From Burkholderia cepacia ATCC 25416 (GTDB taxonomy: Bacteria > Pseudomonadota > Gammaproteobacteria > Burkholderiales > Burkholderiaceae), in NCBI RefSeq assembly GCF_001411495.1, contig NZ_CP012981.1, forward strand, positions 1,798,001-1,862,000: 64,000 bases of DNA. Direction: 5' to 3'. Under the pieces are notes generated by a model. It saw only the letters and a program-made list of their open reading frames with translations, had not been told where the DNA came from and made no database searches. The position numbers and the translations under genes are program-made. Below, piece by piece: positions 29,531 to 38,921 of the stretch. Position 1 is the first letter of the stretch, and each line of letters begins with the position of its first letter.

Positions 29531-31150
29531 TCACGCCTCCGCGCTGCGGCCCTTCGGGGCGAACATGCCCTGCGGACGCTTCTGGATGAACAGCACGATC
29601 ATCACGAGCACCGCGATCTTCGCGAGCACGGCGCCCCAGAACGGCTCGATCGCCTTGCTGACGAGACCGAGCCCGAAGCCGCCGAGCACGGTGCCGGCGA
29701 TCTGCCCGACGCCGCCGAGCACGACGGCCATGAACGAATCGATGATGTAGTTCTGGCCGAGATCCGGGCCGACATTGCCGATTTGCGACAGCGCGCAGCC
29801 GCCGAGGCCCGCGATGCCGGCGCCGAACGCGAAAGCGTACGCGTCGACGCGTGCGGTCTTCACGCCGACGCACGCAGCCATCCGGCGGTTCTGCGTGACG
29901 GCGCGCACGAACAGGCCAAGGCGCGTCTTCGTCAGCACGGCCCACGCGACGAACACCACCGCGAGCGCGAACGCGAGGATCACGAGGCGGTTGTACGGCA
30001 GGATCAGGTTCTGCATCACCGTCACGCCGCCGCTCATCCACGACGGGTTCACGACCTGCACGTTCTGCGCGCCGAACAGCATCCGCGTCGCCTGGATCAG
30101 GATCAGGCTCACGCCGAAGGTGGCGAGCAGGGTCTCGAGCGGGCGGCCGTACAGGTGCCGCAGCACGAGCCGTTCGAGCACGATGCCGACCAACGCGGCC
30201 GTCACGAACGACACCGGCACGGCGACGAGCGGATACCAGTCGAACGCGCCGGGTGCGTAGCGCTGGATCAGCGTCTGCACGACATAGGTTGCGTACGCAC
30301 CGATCATCAGGAATTCGCCGTGCGCCATGTTGATCACGCCGATCAGCCCGTACGTGATCGCGAGGCCGAGCGCGGCGAGCAGCAGCACGCTGCCGAGCGA
30401 CAGCCCCGCGAACAGCGTGCCCGCGATCTCGCCGCGGCGCTGCAGCGAGTGCAATGCGTCGAGCCCTTGCTGGGCGGCGTCGCGCACACGCGCGTCGGGC
30501 TCCGCGTAGCTGCCGTCGGCATTCTTCGCGACGAGCGGGCGCAACTGCTCGATCATGTCGAGATCGCGGCGCGCGGCCACCACCTGCACGGCTTCGAGGC
30601 GCTTCGCCGGATCGGCGTCGTGCAGCGCGGCGATCGCCCACAATGCATCGAGGCGGCGCTTCAGCGTGGGATCCGTTTCCTTTGCGCGCGCTCGGTCGAT
30701 CATCGGCTTGAGTGCCGGGTCGGGCGACTTCAGCAGCGCATCGATCGCGTCGCGGCGCGCGGCGACGTCGGGCGACGCGAGCGCGAGCCCCGACAGCGCG
30801 CCCGCGATTTTCGTGCGCAGCAGGTTGTTCAGCATCACGGGCTGCGCGTCGCCGGCCGGCGTCGCGGCCTGCGAGAGCGCGTCGTGTGCGGTGTCGCCGG
30901 ACTGGATCAGCAGGCGGCCGTCGCCGGTCGCGAGCGCGTCGCCGTTCGACAGCGCGTTGAGCAACGCGACGGCGCGCGGATCGGGATCGGCGGCGAGCCG
31001 TTCGACCGCGGCCGTCTTCGCGTCGAAGTCGTCGCCGGCGAGCGCGGCGGTATCGGCAGCCGTCAGCGCGAATGCGGCGCGCGGCAGCCCGCCCGCGAGG
31101 GCGGCGCACGCGACGATCGCGACGGCGGCTCGGCGAAAGCGTGTAGGCAT
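29531..31150 (-). CDS. urtB: Urea ABC transporter permease UrtB
   Basis: A 539-residue LivH-type permease with a cleavable-looking N-terminal signal (residues 1-28, ending AAFA), a periplasmic helical domain of about 200 residues, and the membrane permease from about residue 240 on (LGLAITYGLIGVINMAHGEFLMIGAY). The extra N-terminal domain is characteristic of UrtB against amino-acid permeases. The ATG at 31150 is chosen as it opens the signal peptide; the frame above it carries no conserved sequence. Confidence 0.93.
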   Translation of the reverse strand: MPTRFRRAAVAIVACAALAGGLPRAAFALTAADTAALAGDDFDAKTAAVERLAADPDPRAVALLNALSNGDALATGDGRLLIQSGDTAHDALSQAATPAGDAQPVMLNNLLRTKIAGALSGLALASPDVAARRDAIDALLKSPDPALKPMIDRARAKETDPTLKRRLDALWAIAALHDADPAKRLEAVQVVAARRDLDMIEQLRPLVAKNADGSYAEPDARVRDAAQQGLDALHSLQRRGEIAGTLFAGLSLGSVLLLAALGLAITYGLIGVINMAHGEFLMIGAYATYVVQTLIQRYAPGAFDWYPLVAVPVSFVTAALVGIVLERLVLRHLYGRPLETLLATFGVSLILIQATRMLFGAQNVQVVNPSWMSGGVTVMQNLILPYNRLVILAFALAVVFVAWAVLTKTRLGLFVRAVTQNRRMAACVGVKTARVDAYAFAFGAGIAGLGGCALSQIGNVGPDLGQNYIIDSFMAVVLGGVGQIAGTVLGGFGLGLVSKAIEPFWGAVLAKIAVLVMIVLFIQKRPQGMFAPKGRSAEA

Positions 31151-31289
31151 CGGGAAATCCTGTCGGACGTGGAAGGCGGATGCGGGCGGCGATGCGCGGG
31201 CGCTTGCGGTGCGTCGGCAAGCGCGCCCGGTACGGCGGCGCCTGCAAGCGGGCGGAGCATCGCGCCGGTGCGCGACGCCCCGCGTCGCG

Positions 31290-32597
31290 TCAGGCGAGCG
31301 CCGTGCGCTGCCGGCGCAGGAACGCCGGGATCGACGTGACGATGTCCGGCTTGCCCTGGTTACCCGCGATGTACGGGCTCCACGGTTGCGCGCGCACGGC
31401 CGTCTTCGTCTTCCACACGACGTTGAACTGCCCGTCGCCGCGGATCTCACCGATCATCACCGGCTTGTGCAGGTGATGGTTGCCGTCCATCGCGAGCGTG
31501 AAGCCCGACGGCGCGGCGACCGTCTGGCCGATCATCGCGACGCGCACCTTGTCGACGTCGGTGCTCTTCGCCTTCTCGACGGCCTGCTTCCACATGTGGA
31601 TGCCCACATAGGTCGCCTCCATCGGGTCGTTGGTCACGCGCTTCGCGCCGCCCGGCAGGTTGTTCGCCTTCACCCATGCGGCGAACTGGTCCTTGAACTT
31701 CGTGTTGGTCGGGTTCTTCACCGACATGAAGTAATTCCATGCGGCGAGGTGGCCGACGAGCGGCTTCGTGTCGATCCCGCGCAGTTCCTCCTCGCCGACC
31801 GAGAACGCGACGACCGGCACGTCGGTCGCCTTGATCCCCTGGTTGCCGAGCTCCTTGTAGAACGGCACGTTCGAGTCGCCGTTGATCGTCGAGATCACGG
31901 TCGTCTTGCCGCCCTGCGAGAAGTTCTTGATGTTCGCGACGATGGTCTGGTAATCGCTGTGGCCGAACGGCGTGTAGACCTCCTGAATGTCGGCGTCCTT
32001 CACGCCCTTCGATTTCAGGAACGCGCGCAGGATCTTGTTGGTCGTGCGCGGATACACGTAATCGGTGCCGAGCAGGAAGAAGCGCTTCGCGCCGCCGCCT
32101 TCCGCGCCCATCAGGTACTCGACGGCCGGGATCGCCTGCTGGTTCGGCGCCGCGCCCGTATAGAACACGTTGCGCGACATTTCCTCGCCTTCGTACTGCA
32201 CCGGGTAGTAGAGCAGCCCGTTCAGCTCCTCGAACACCGGCAGCACCGACTTGCGCGACACCGACGTCCAGCAGCCGAACACGCACGCGACCTTGTCCTG
32301 CGTGAGCAGCTGGCGCGCCTTCTCGGCGAACAGCGGCCAGTTCGACGCGGGATCGACCACCACGGGCTCGAGCTTGCGGCCCATCACGCCGCCGCTCTTG
32401 TTGATGTCGGCGATCGTCATCAGCGCGGTGTCCTTCAGCGACGTCTCCGAGATCGCCATCGTGCCCGACAGCGAGTGCAGGATGCCGACCTTGATCGGGC
32501 CGGTGCCCGCATCGGCCGCGTGCGCGAACGGGCTCTTGCCCGCGAGCGCAAGCGCGCCGGCCATCGAACCGAACTTCAACAGACTGCGACGTTTCAT
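31290..32597 (-). CDS. urtA: Urea ABC transporter substrate-binding protein UrtA
   Basis: A 435-residue type-1 periplasmic binding protein. The first 27 residues (KRRSLLKFG, then a hydrophobic run, ending AHA) look like a twin-arginine signal peptide. IKVGILHSLSGTMAISETSLKD, WTSVSRKSVLPVFEELNGLLYYPVQYEG and FFLLGTDYVYPRTTNKI are strong UrtA/FmdD family marks. It captures urea for UrtBCDE. The gene is first in the urt-ure unit and has a sigma-54-type promoter motif about 60 bases upstream. Confidence 0.96.
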   Translation of the reverse strand: MKRRSLLKFGSMAGALALAGKSPFAHAADAGTGPIKVGILHSLSGTMAISETSLKDTALMTIADINKSGGVMGRKLEPVVVDPASNWPLFAEKARQLLTQDKVACVFGCWTSVSRKSVLPVFEELNGLLYYPVQYEGEEMSRNVFYTGAAPNQQAIPAVEYLMGAEGGGAKRFFLLGTDYVYPRTTNKILRAFLKSKGVKDADIQEVYTPFGHSDYQTIVANIKNFSQGGKTTVISTINGDSNVPFYKELGNQGIKATDVPVVAFSVGEEELRGIDTKPLVGHLAAWNYFMSVKNPTNTKFKDQFAAWVKANNLPGGAKRVTNDPMEATYVGIHMWKQAVEKAKSTDVDKVRVAMIGQTVAAPSGFTLAMDGNHHLHKPVMIGEIRGDGQFNVVWKTKTAVRAQPWSPYIAGNQGKPDIVTSIPAFLRRQRTALA

Positions 32598-32657
32598 CGG
32601 GTTCCCCTTGACGTGTTGGATATGCGTGCGCCTTGACGGCGTCGGCCAACGGATAAC

Positions 32658-32672
32658 GCAAGGCATGTGCCA
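32658..32672 (-). promoter_or_regulatory. Sigma-54 promoter motif upstream of urtA
   Basis: The - strand reads TGGCACATGCCTTGC: the -24 GG and -12 GC are separated by exactly 10 bases, as in the sigma-54 consensus TGGCAC-N5-TTGC. It lies about 60 bases before the urtA ATG on the correct strand, and fits nitrogen control of urea uptake. Confidence 0.8.
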
Positions 32673-32788
32673 GTCGTGCGGATGCACGCCCGGCGTGCCT
32701 GCGCGGGGCAGGGCGGGGCGTCGCGGCGGGGCACATGACGCGTCGTGCAGCATGCGCGGTCCGTCGCGGTGCAGGGGCGCGGGCGGAA

Positions 32789-32853
32789 ATGGTGCACGGT
32801 CGGGGTTCCCCGTTCCGGTGCCTGCGTGCGGTGCGGGAACGGTCGTGCACCAT
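32789..32853 (-). promoter_or_regulatory. NtrC-type half sites (enhancer region) upstream of urtA
   Basis: ATGGTGCACG (32789-32798) and its exact complement CGTGCACCAT (32844-32853) form a 10-bp inverted repeat with 45 bases between. Each arm contains TGGTGCA/TGCACCA, the half-site of the NtrC consensus. They lie roughly 120-190 bases upstream of the sigma-54 motif, the distance typical of an enhancer. A tight 17-bp NtrC dimer site is not seen, so binding is inferred. Confidence 0.5.
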
Positions 32854-32933
32854 GACTTCGCGGCAAGCGGGGTGGGGCGGGCGCGGCGCGGTGCCGTCGC
32901 AGGTCGGATGACGCCGAGACGAACCGGAGCGGG

Positions 32934-32964
32934 AAAGAAAAACGGGCGCGCCATGCGCGCCCGT
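32934..32964 (-). terminator. Intrinsic terminator after the rhodanese gene
   Basis: On the - strand a 9-bp GC-rich stem (ACGGGCGCG with CGCGCCCGT) is followed by TTTTTCTTT. It ends the PCMT-rhodanese transcription unit about 70 bases past the stop and isolates the urtA promoter region. Confidence 0.85.
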
Positions 32965-33034
32965 TCGGCGGGTCGGTATGACCGGCGGCGATGTGCCGGC
33001 CGGTGCGGCGGCGCGCGATGCGCCACCGGCGGGA

Positions 33035-33358
33035 TCAGTAGCGCGGTACGGACGGATCGACGTCGCGCGACCACGCGTCGATCCCGCCTTGCAGGTTGTA
33101 CAGCTTCGTGAAGCCGCGCGACTCGAGGAACATCGCGACCTGCGCGCTGCGCATCCCGTGATGGCACACGCAGACGATTTCCGCTTCGTCGTCGAGTTCT
33201 TCGCTGCGCGCGGGAATCTGCTGCATCGGGATCGACACGCTGCCGGCGATGTGCGCGGTCGCGATTTCCCACGGTTCGCGCACGTCGAGCACGACCGGCG
33301 CGGGGCGCGCCTTGTCGCCGAGCCATTCCGCGAGCATCGCGGCGGTCAGGATCTGCAT
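33035..33358 (-). CDS. Single-domain rhodanese-like protein
   Basis: A 107-residue rhodanese-fold protein. VVLDVREPWEIATAHIAGSV is the first conserved block and CVCHHGMRS is the active-site loop with a Cys in the catalytic position (near residue 64), so sulfur transfer is plausible. Length fits a stand-alone GlpE/PspE-type domain. It follows the PCMT-like gene by 14 bases and is probably co-transcribed with it. The physiological sulfur acceptor is unknown. Confidence 0.9.
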   Translation of the reverse strand: MQILTAAMLAEWLGDKARPAPVVLDVREPWEIATAHIAGSVSIPMQQIPARSEELDDEAEIVCVCHHGMRSAQVAMFLESRGFTKLYNLQGGIDAWSRDVDPSVPRY

Positions 33359-33372
33359 GGAGGCTCCGCCGC

Positions 33373-34029
33373 TCAGAACTTGAAGCGCGACGGCTCGATC
33401 GCGTTGACGAGGTGGTCGATGTAGGTTTCGAACACGTCGGCGACGCGGTACTGCTTGTCGTCGATGCGCGTGATGATCTGCGCCTTCATCACCGGACGGC
33501 CGCCGACGAATGCCGACAGGCGGCCGCCGACCTTCAGTTGCTCGAGCATTTCCTGCGGCACGACGGGCAGGCCGCCCGCGACGCAGATCACGTCGTACGG
33601 CGCCTTGCCGGCCCAGCCGCGCGAACCGTCGCCGAGGACGACTTCCGCGTTGGTCACGCCGTCGTTGCGCAGGTTGTCTTCCGCGAACTTCGCGATGGCC
33701 GGATCGATCTCGACGGCCGTCACGTGCCGGGCGCGATGCGCGAACAGCGCGGCCAGGTAGCCCGAACCGGCGCCGATCAAGAGCACGTTCTCGTGCTTCT
33801 TGACGGCCAGCTCCTGCAGCACGCGCGCTTCGACGCGCGGGAACAGCATCTTGCTGGTGCCGCCCGGCAGCGGCAGTTCGAGGTCGGCGAACGCGAGATC
33901 GCGGTATTCGGCCGGAACGTAGTTTTCACGCTTGACGATCGACAGCAGGCCCAGGACGTCGAGATCCAGCACGTCCCACGGCCGGATCTGTTGTTCGATC
34001 ATGTTGAAACGCGCGTTTTCGATATTCAT
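33373..34029 (-). CDS. Protein-L-isoaspartate O-methyltransferase family protein
   Basis: A 218-residue class-I SAM methyltransferase of the PCMT family. NVLLIGAGSGYLAALFAHRA (near residue 80) is motif I, VTAVEIDP the acidic loop, and PYDVICVAGGLPVVPQEMLEQLKVGGRL the later strands. In true repair enzymes motif I reads VLEIGTGSGYQ; here the sequence is a relative that lacks some of these residues, so repair activity is not certain. It heads a two-gene unit with the rhodanese. Confidence 0.85.
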   Translation of the reverse strand: MNIENARFNMIEQQIRPWDVLDLDVLGLLSIVKRENYVPAEYRDLAFADLELPLPGGTSKMLFPRVEARVLQELAVKKHENVLLIGAGSGYLAALFAHRARHVTAVEIDPAIAKFAEDNLRNDGVTNAEVVLGDGSRGWAGKAPYDVICVAGGLPVVPQEMLEQLKVGGRLSAFVGGRPVMKAQIITRIDDKQYRVADVFETYIDHLVNAIEPSRFKF

Positions 34030-34133
34030 GGTGTGGTCACGCAGCCTGGTCGGCCATCAGCGGGGATAGAGAAACTTCGTGATTGTACCAAACGGGGCGG
34101 CTGCAAAGCCTTCAGGCGGCCTGCAACAGACCT

Positions 34134-34391
34134 TTACCCCTTGCTCTTCCTGATCTGCGCCTCGAATGCGAGGTCGAGCTTGCTCGCCTTGCGCGGTTTT
34201 TTGGGGCCGAATTCGTCGACGAACTTGACGAACTCGTCGAGCGGCAGCGGCTCGCAGCGCTTCTCGGCGGTGCCGCCCGAGCGGTCGACGAGATAGAACA
34301 GGCCGCCCGCCATTGCGACGGCCGCGAAATGCGGGTTGCCGGAGCGGGTCTTCAGGCGTTCGACCGCGTGGGTCGCTTTGGTGGTGCGCAT
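34134..34391 (-). CDS. Conserved small protein of unknown function
   Basis: An 85-residue basic protein beginning MRTTKATHAVERLKTRSGNPHF. It has one short hydrophobic stretch (FAAVAMAGGLFYLVD) followed by a Lys/Arg-rich C-terminus (GPKKPRKASKLDLAFEAQIRKSKG). I do not recognise a named domain. The ATG at 34391 is preferred to upstream codons because the extension has no conserved character. It stands alone between the PCMT-like gene and hemN, both on the same strand. Confidence 0.65.
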   Translation of the reverse strand: MRTTKATHAVERLKTRSGNPHFAAVAMAGGLFYLVDRSGGTAEKRCEPLPLDEFVKFVDEFGPKKPRKASKLDLAFEAQIRKSKG

Positions 34392-34461
34392 CGTGCGGAT
34401 TCTGGCGGGGCGTAAGCCCCACACTGTATCAAACCGGCCGTCCGCATGCGCCCGGCCGACC

Positions 34462-35853
34462 CTAGACCGTGCGTGAATACCGCTGCTGCTGCGTTTGCCC
34501 GAGATACGCGTCGAACGCCATCGCGATGTTGCGCACGACCATCCGGCCGGCCGGATGGATCGTCAGGCGGTCGCCCGCGATCGTCAGCAGCCCGTCGCGC
34601 TCGAACGGGCGCAGCGCGTCGAGCTCGCGCGCGAAATGATCGGCGAAGCGGATGCCGTGTGCGGCCTCGACATGCGAGAACGGCAGTTCGAGGTTGCACA
34701 TCAGCTGCGTGATCACGTCGCGGCGCAGCCGGTCGTCGGGCGTGAGCCGCACGCCGCGCGCGATCGGCAGCCGGCCCGCGTCGAGCGCGGCGCCGTAGGC
34801 GGGCAGGTCCTTCGCGTTCTGCGCGTAGACGTCGCCGACCTTGCCGATCGACGACACGCCGAAACCGACGAGGTCGGTATCCGCGCGCGTGCTGTAGCCC
34901 TGGAAGTTGCGTTGCAGCGTGCCGTTGCGCTGCGCGCGCACGAGCTCGTCGGACGGCCGAGCGAAGTGATCCATCCCGATGTACACGTAGCCGGCCGACG
35001 TCAGCATGTCGATCGCGAGGCCGAGCAGCGCGATGCGCGTTTCGGGCGGCGGCAGCGTCGCATCGTCGATCTGCCGCTGCATCTTGAACAGGTGCGGCAT
35101 GTGCGCGTAGCCGAATACCGACAGCCGGTCGGGCGCGAGTTCGATGATCGTTTCCAGCGTGCGCGCGAAGACGGCAACGGTCTGGTGCGGCAGCCCGTAG
35201 ATCAGGTCGACGCTCACCGAATGAAACCCCGTCGTGCGCGCGGCGGAGAGCAGGTCGGCCGTCATCGCGCGCGGCTGGACACGGTTGATCGCCTGTTGCA
35301 CGGCCGGGTCGAAATCCTGCACGCCGAGGCTCAGCCGGTTGAAGCCGATATTGCGCAGGTGGACGAGCGTGGCGGGCGTGACCGTGCGCGGATCGATCTC
35401 GATCGAGAATTCGGCGTCGGCATCCGGCGCGAGCGCGAAGTGCTCGCGCGTGGCCGCCATCAGCTCGGCCGTTTCGTCGTCGGACAGGAAGGTGGGCGTG
35501 CCGCCGCCCCAGTGCAGCTGCGTGACCGGGCGCGCGGGATCGAACAGCGCGGCCTGCAGCGCCATCTCGCGCTTGAGCTGCTCGAGATACGGGCGCGCGC
35601 GGCGGCGGTTGTTGGTCGCGATCTTGTTGCAGCCGCAGTAGAAGCACGCGGTATTGCAGAACGGGATGTGGAAGTACAGCGACAGCTCGCTCGACGAGGC
35701 GCCGGGGTCGCTCGCTGCGCGCAGGTAGTCGGCCGGGTCGAAATCGTCGCGGAACTGCAGCGCGGTGGGGTACGACGTATAGCGCGGCCCGTTCGCGCCG
35801 TATTTCGCGAGCAAATCGGGACGGAACATTGAGTCGGCAGAACCGGAACGCAT
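34462..35853 (-). CDS. hemN: Oxygen-independent coproporphyrinogen III dehydrogenase
   Basis: A 463-residue radical-SAM enzyme, full length for HemN. YFHIPFCNTACFYCGCNK holds the CxxxCxxC cluster ligands (near residue 65). GGGTPTFL and SVDLIYGLPHQT are family motifs, and GVSSIGKVGDVYAQN marks true HemN rather than HemW. It converts coproporphyrinogen III to protoporphyrinogen IX without oxygen, in the cytoplasm. The frame is open to 35943, but the ATG at 35853 sits just before FRPDLLAKYG and gives the expected N-terminus. Confidence 0.94.
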   Translation of the reverse strand: MRSGSADSMFRPDLLAKYGANGPRYTSYPTALQFRDDFDPADYLRAASDPGASSSELSLYFHIPFCNTACFYCGCNKIATNNRRRARPYLEQLKREMALQAALFDPARPVTQLHWGGGTPTFLSDDETAELMAATREHFALAPDADAEFSIEIDPRTVTPATLVHLRNIGFNRLSLGVQDFDPAVQQAINRVQPRAMTADLLSAARTTGFHSVSVDLIYGLPHQTVAVFARTLETIIELAPDRLSVFGYAHMPHLFKMQRQIDDATLPPPETRIALLGLAIDMLTSAGYVYIGMDHFARPSDELVRAQRNGTLQRNFQGYSTRADTDLVGFGVSSIGKVGDVYAQNAKDLPAYGAALDAGRLPIARGVRLTPDDRLRRDVITQLMCNLELPFSHVEAAHGIRFADHFARELDALRPFERDGLLTIAGDRLTIHPAGRMVVRNIAMAFDAYLGQTQQQRYSRTV

Positions 35854-36026
35854 GGTGGTCTCGCGCTTTTTAGATGCTTTCGAGTATATAAACGCGCGAT
35901 TGGGCTGCATTGTGTAATAACGTCGCAGCCGGCGATGGCACAATGCGGGGTGGGGCTGCCGGCACCGCGTCCGGTTGCCGCACCGTTTTTTTGTTGTTCG
36001 TTCGAGAGAGCCGAGTGTCCGTCGAA

Positions 36027-36344
36027 ATGCCTGTCCGCCCGGCGCCTGCCGATGTCCCGCCGCCGCATGCGTGCCGCGAGGGCTGCGGCGCGTGCTGCAT
36101 CGCGCCGTCGATTTCCAGCCCGATTCCGGGCATGCCCGACGGCAAGCCGGCCGGTGTGCGCTGCGTGCAGCTCGGCGACGACCTGCGCTGCCGGATCTTC
36201 GGCCGCCCCGAGCGGCCCGCGTGCTGTTCCGGGCTGCAGCCGGCCGCGGACATGTGCGGCGCGTCGCGCGACGACGCGCTCGCGTGGCTCACGCGTCTCG
36301 AGGCCGCGACGCGGCCGTCGCAACCAGGAGAGTGTTCAGCATGA
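36027..36344 (+). CDS. YkgJ-family cysteine cluster protein
   Basis: A 105-residue protein with the zinc/iron-chelating pattern of the YkgJ/CxxCxxCC family: CREGCGACC near residue 16, then [14 protein letters not shown] and RPACC. The function is unproven; the family is thought to bind metal. A GTG at 36015, with GAGAGAG just before it, is an alternative start that adds four residues. The stop overlaps the start of the next gene as ATGA, so they are coupled. Confidence 0.8.
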   Translation: MPVRPAPADVPPPHACREGCGACCIAPSISSPIPGMPDGKPAGVRCVQLGDDLRCRIFGRPERPACCSGLQPAADMCGASRDDALAWLTRLEAATRPSQPGECSA

Positions 36345-36922
36345 CCGCACCTTGCGCGCCGGGCCGGCGCCGTTTCCTCGCCGCAACCGTCGGCGCCGTC
36401 GGCGTGACGCTGTCGCTCGCCGCGTGCGCGTCGACCTTCCCGTTCATCCCCGATCACTACACGTTCTCGCGCGGCGACGTGCAGAAGGCTGTCGCCCGCA
36501 AGTTCCCGTACCAGAAGACGGTCGCGCAGGTCGTCGACGTGTCGCTCGCGAACCCGGCCGTCAACCTGCTGCCCGACCAGAACCGCGTCGCCGTGCAGCT
36601 CGACGCGCATTTCGCGAGCCCGTTCCTGCGCGCGCCCGTCAGCGGCAAGTTCACCGTGTCGGGCCAGCTTGCTTACGACGCACCGAGCCGTTCGGTGGTG
36701 CTGAAGTCGCCGGCCGTCGACAGCCTCGCGCTCGACGGCGACGCGCAGATGTACGCGCAACAGGTCGGCGCGGCCGCGGGCCTGCTCGCGACGCAGTTGC
36801 TGACCAACTATCCGATCTACACGTTCAAGCCCGAACAGCTGCAATTTGCCGGGGTGAACTACGAACCCGGTACAATTACGATTCTTACAAACGGCATACG
36901 CGTGGCGATCGTCGAAAAGTGA
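36341..36922 (+). CDS. DUF1439 lipoprotein
   Basis: A 193-residue protein with a short basic N-terminus (GRRRFLAAT), a hydrophobic run and a lipobox LAAC (Cys near residue 28), so it should be lipid-anchored. [22 protein letters not shown] and the C-terminal YKFxPEQL-like [18 protein letters not shown] match the DUF1439 (YceB-like) pattern. AGGAGA lies upstream of the ATG. The function is unknown. Confidence 0.83.
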   Translation: MTAPCAPGRRRFLAATVGAVGVTLSLAACASTFPFIPDHYTFSRGDVQKAVARKFPYQKTVAQVVDVSLANPAVNLLPDQNRVAVQLDAHFASPFLRAPVSGKFTVSGQLAYDAPSRSVVLKSPAVDSLALDGDAQMYAQQVGAAAGLLATQLLTNYPIYTFKPEQLQFAGVNYEPGTITILTNGIRVAIVEK

Positions 36923-37003
36923 CGACGAACCGCGCCCGGCCGGAGGGGGGCCGCGCGCGGAAGAGTGGCCCATTCATTCGACCATTTCGGAGTTGGGCCA
37001 CGG

Positions 37004-37834
37004 ATGGACTGGATCCTGATCTGCAAGGCTTTGATCCTCGGCGTCGTCGAGGGGCTGACGGAATTCCTGCCGGTGTCGAGCACCGGTCACCTGATCGTCG
37101 CGGGCAGCTTCCTGAATTTCAACGATTCGCACGCGAAGACCTTCGACGTCGTGATCCAGTTCGGGGCGATTCTCGCGGTCTGCTGGGAATACCGGCAACG
37201 GATCGTGTCCATCGTATCCGGGCTGCCCAGCCGGCCCGATGCGCGGCGCTTCACGCTGAACGTCGTGATCGCGACGATTCCCGCGATCGCACTCGGCCTC
37301 CTGCTCGAGAAGAAGATCAAGGCCGTGCTGTTCTCGCCGGTACCCGTCGCGTTCGCGCTCGTCGTGGGCGGGGCGATCATCCTGTGGGCCGAGGCCCGGC
37401 AGCGCGAACGCAGCGAGCCGCCGCGCGTGGTGTCGGTCGACGCGCTGACCCCGCTCGATGCGCTCAAGGTCGGCATCGCGCAGTGCTTCGCGCTGATTCC
37501 CGGCATGTCGCGCTCGGGCTCGACGATCATCGGCGGGATGCTGTTCGGTCTCGACCGGCGCGTCGCCACCGAATTCTCGTTCTTCCTCGCGATTCCGATC
37601 ATCTTCGGCGCGACGCTCTATGAAACCGTCAAGGACTGGCAGGCGTTCACCGTCGATTCGCTCGGCCTGTTCGCGCTTGGCCTCGTCGCCGCGTTCGTCA
37701 GCGCGTTCGTGTGCGTGCGCTGGCTGCTGCGCTACGTCGCGACGCACGATTTCACGGTGTTCGCGTGGTACCGGATCGCGTTCGGGCTGTTCGTACTGCT
37801 GGTCGGGTACAGCGGCTGGCTGAACTGGGCGTGA
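37004..37834 (+). CDS. uppP: Undecaprenyl-diphosphatase (BacA type)
   Basis: A 276-residue multi-spanning inner-membrane enzyme that recycles undecaprenyl pyrophosphate to the monophosphate carrier used for peptidoglycan and O-antigen. [20 protein letters not shown] near the N-terminus and [15 protein letters not shown] (near residue 165) are the two catalytic signatures, with the Glu and Ser/Arg residues present. The ATG at 37004 gives the family start MDWILICKA; an upstream ATG at 36965 is open but adds 13 unconserved residues. Confidence 0.95.
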   Translation: MDWILICKALILGVVEGLTEFLPVSSTGHLIVAGSFLNFNDSHAKTFDVVIQFGAILAVCWEYRQRIVSIVSGLPSRPDARRFTLNVVIATIPAIALGLLLEKKIKAVLFSPVPVAFALVVGGAIILWAEARQRERSEPPRVVSVDALTPLDALKVGIAQCFALIPGMSRSGSTIIGGMLFGLDRRVATEFSFFLAIPIIFGATLYETVKDWQAFTVDSLGLFALGLVAAFVSAFVCVRWLLRYVATHDFTVFAWYRIAFGLFVLLVGYSGWLNWA

Positions 37835-37867
37835 CGCGGACACGGAGGCGGGCGCGCTTCCAATGAG

Positions 37868-37905
37868 AAAAGCCCGATCGGCAGATAACCGATCGGGCTT
37901 TTTTT
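37868..37905. terminator. Bidirectional terminator between uppP and trmB
   Basis: A 14-bp perfect stem (AAAAGCCCGATCGG with CCGATCGGGCTTTT) is bordered by an A run on the left and a T run on the right. It lies between the converging ends of uppP and trmB. Confidence 0.92.
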
Positions 37906-37945
37906 ATCCGGATCCGGGCGGCATCCGCCGCAGCAGCGGGAGTGC

Positions 37946-38713
37946 TCAGCCTGCGCGCTTGCGGAACACCAGGTCCCACACGCCGTGGCCGAGGCGCAGC
38001 CCGCGCCGTTCGAACTTCGTGACCGGGCGGTAGTCGGGGCGCGGCGCGTAGTCGGCGGCGGTGTTTTCGAGCGTCGGTTCCGCGCCGAGCACTTCCAGCA
38101 TCTGTTCAGCGTAGTTCTGCCAGTCGGTCGCGCAGTGAATGTACGCGCCGGGCTTCAGGCGCGACGCGAGATGCGCGACGAGCGGCGGCTGGATCAGCCG
38201 GCGCTTGTGATGGCGCGCCTTGTGCCACGGGTCGGGGAAGAAGATGTGCACGCCGTCGAGACTTTCCGGCGCAAGCATGTGCTCGAGCACTTCGACCGCG
38301 TCGTGCTGGATGATGCGGATGTTCGGCAGATCCTGCTCGCCGATCAGCTTCAGCAGCGCGCCGACGCCCGGCTCGTGCACTTCGACGCCGAGGAAGTCGT
38401 CGCCGGGGCGGTTCGCGGCGATTTCCGCGGTCGACGCGCCCATCCCGAAGCCGATCTCGAGGATGCGCGGCGCGCTGCGGCCGAACACCGCATTCCAGTC
38501 GGGCAGCTCCGGCGCATACGGCACCACGAAGCGCGGGCCGAGTTCGTCGAGCGCGCGGCGCTGGCCGGTCGACACGCGGCCGGCGCGCGTCACGAAGCTG
38601 CGGATGCGGCGGTGGTGCAGCGGATTGACGGTGTCGGCGCCTTCGGCGGCTTCGTCGGGAATGGCGTCGTCGTGCGGCGGCAGGCCGGCTTCGTTCGGAT
38701 CGTCGTGCATCAT
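37946..38713 (-). CDS. trmB: tRNA (guanine-N7-)-methyltransferase
   Basis: A 255-residue SAM enzyme that methylates G46 of tRNAs. [20 protein letters not shown] (near residue 90) is the SAM-binding motif, [12 protein letters not shown] the acidic strand, and [19 protein letters not shown] the TrmB-specific block. C-terminal [21 protein letters not shown] is also typical. Two adjacent ATGs (38713, 38710) are possible. The acidic N-terminus (about 40 residues) is a variable extension. It is downstream of tRNA-Gly on the same strand. Confidence 0.95.
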   Translation of the reverse strand: MMHDDPNEAGLPPHDDAIPDEAAEGADTVNPLHHRRIRSFVTRAGRVSTGQRRALDELGPRFVVPYAPELPDWNAVFGRSAPRILEIGFGMGASTAEIAANRPGDDFLGVEVHEPGVGALLKLIGEQDLPNIRIIQHDAVEVLEHMLAPESLDGVHIFFPDPWHKARHHKRRLIQPPLVAHLASRLKPGAYIHCATDWQNYAEQMLEVLGAEPTLENTAADYAPRPDYRPVTKFERRGLRLGHGVWDLVFRKRAG

Positions 38714-38790
38714 CGGTACAGAGAAAGGCTCGGTTGCGGGCGAGGGCCCGTTGCGCGCAGCAGTGCGCCGGGTGAACCGGCACATGGTAC

Positions 38791-38820
38791 AAAAAAGCCG
38801 CCTTCGACGAGGCGGCTTTT
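38791..38820 (-). terminator. Terminator downstream of tRNA-Gly
   Basis: On the - strand a 10-bp stem (AAAAGCCGCC with GGCGGCTTTT) ends in six T, about 27 bases past the tRNA. It separates the tRNA from trmB. Confidence 0.88.
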
Positions 38821-38846
38821 GCGCAGGCTGCGATGCAGCCGGAAAG

Positions 38847-38921
38847 TGGAGCGGGCGATGGGAATCGAACCCACGTCATCAGCTTGGGAAGCTGAGGTAA
38901 TGGCCATTATACGACGCCCGC
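38847..38921 (-). tRNA. tRNA-Gly (anticodon CCC)
   Basis: The - strand folds as a cloverleaf: acceptor GCGGGCG paired with CGCCCGC, anticodon stem TCAGC/GCTGA with loop TTCCCAA, and the T-arm GTGGGTTCGATTCCCAT. The anticodon is CCC, reading GGG. Discriminator T and an encoded CCA close the 75-base gene. Confidence 0.96.

Noticed and set aside
29282-31339. A + strand open frame of 685 codons opposite urtB and urtC.
   Set aside because: Highly charged, no motif, fully antisense to conserved permease genes.
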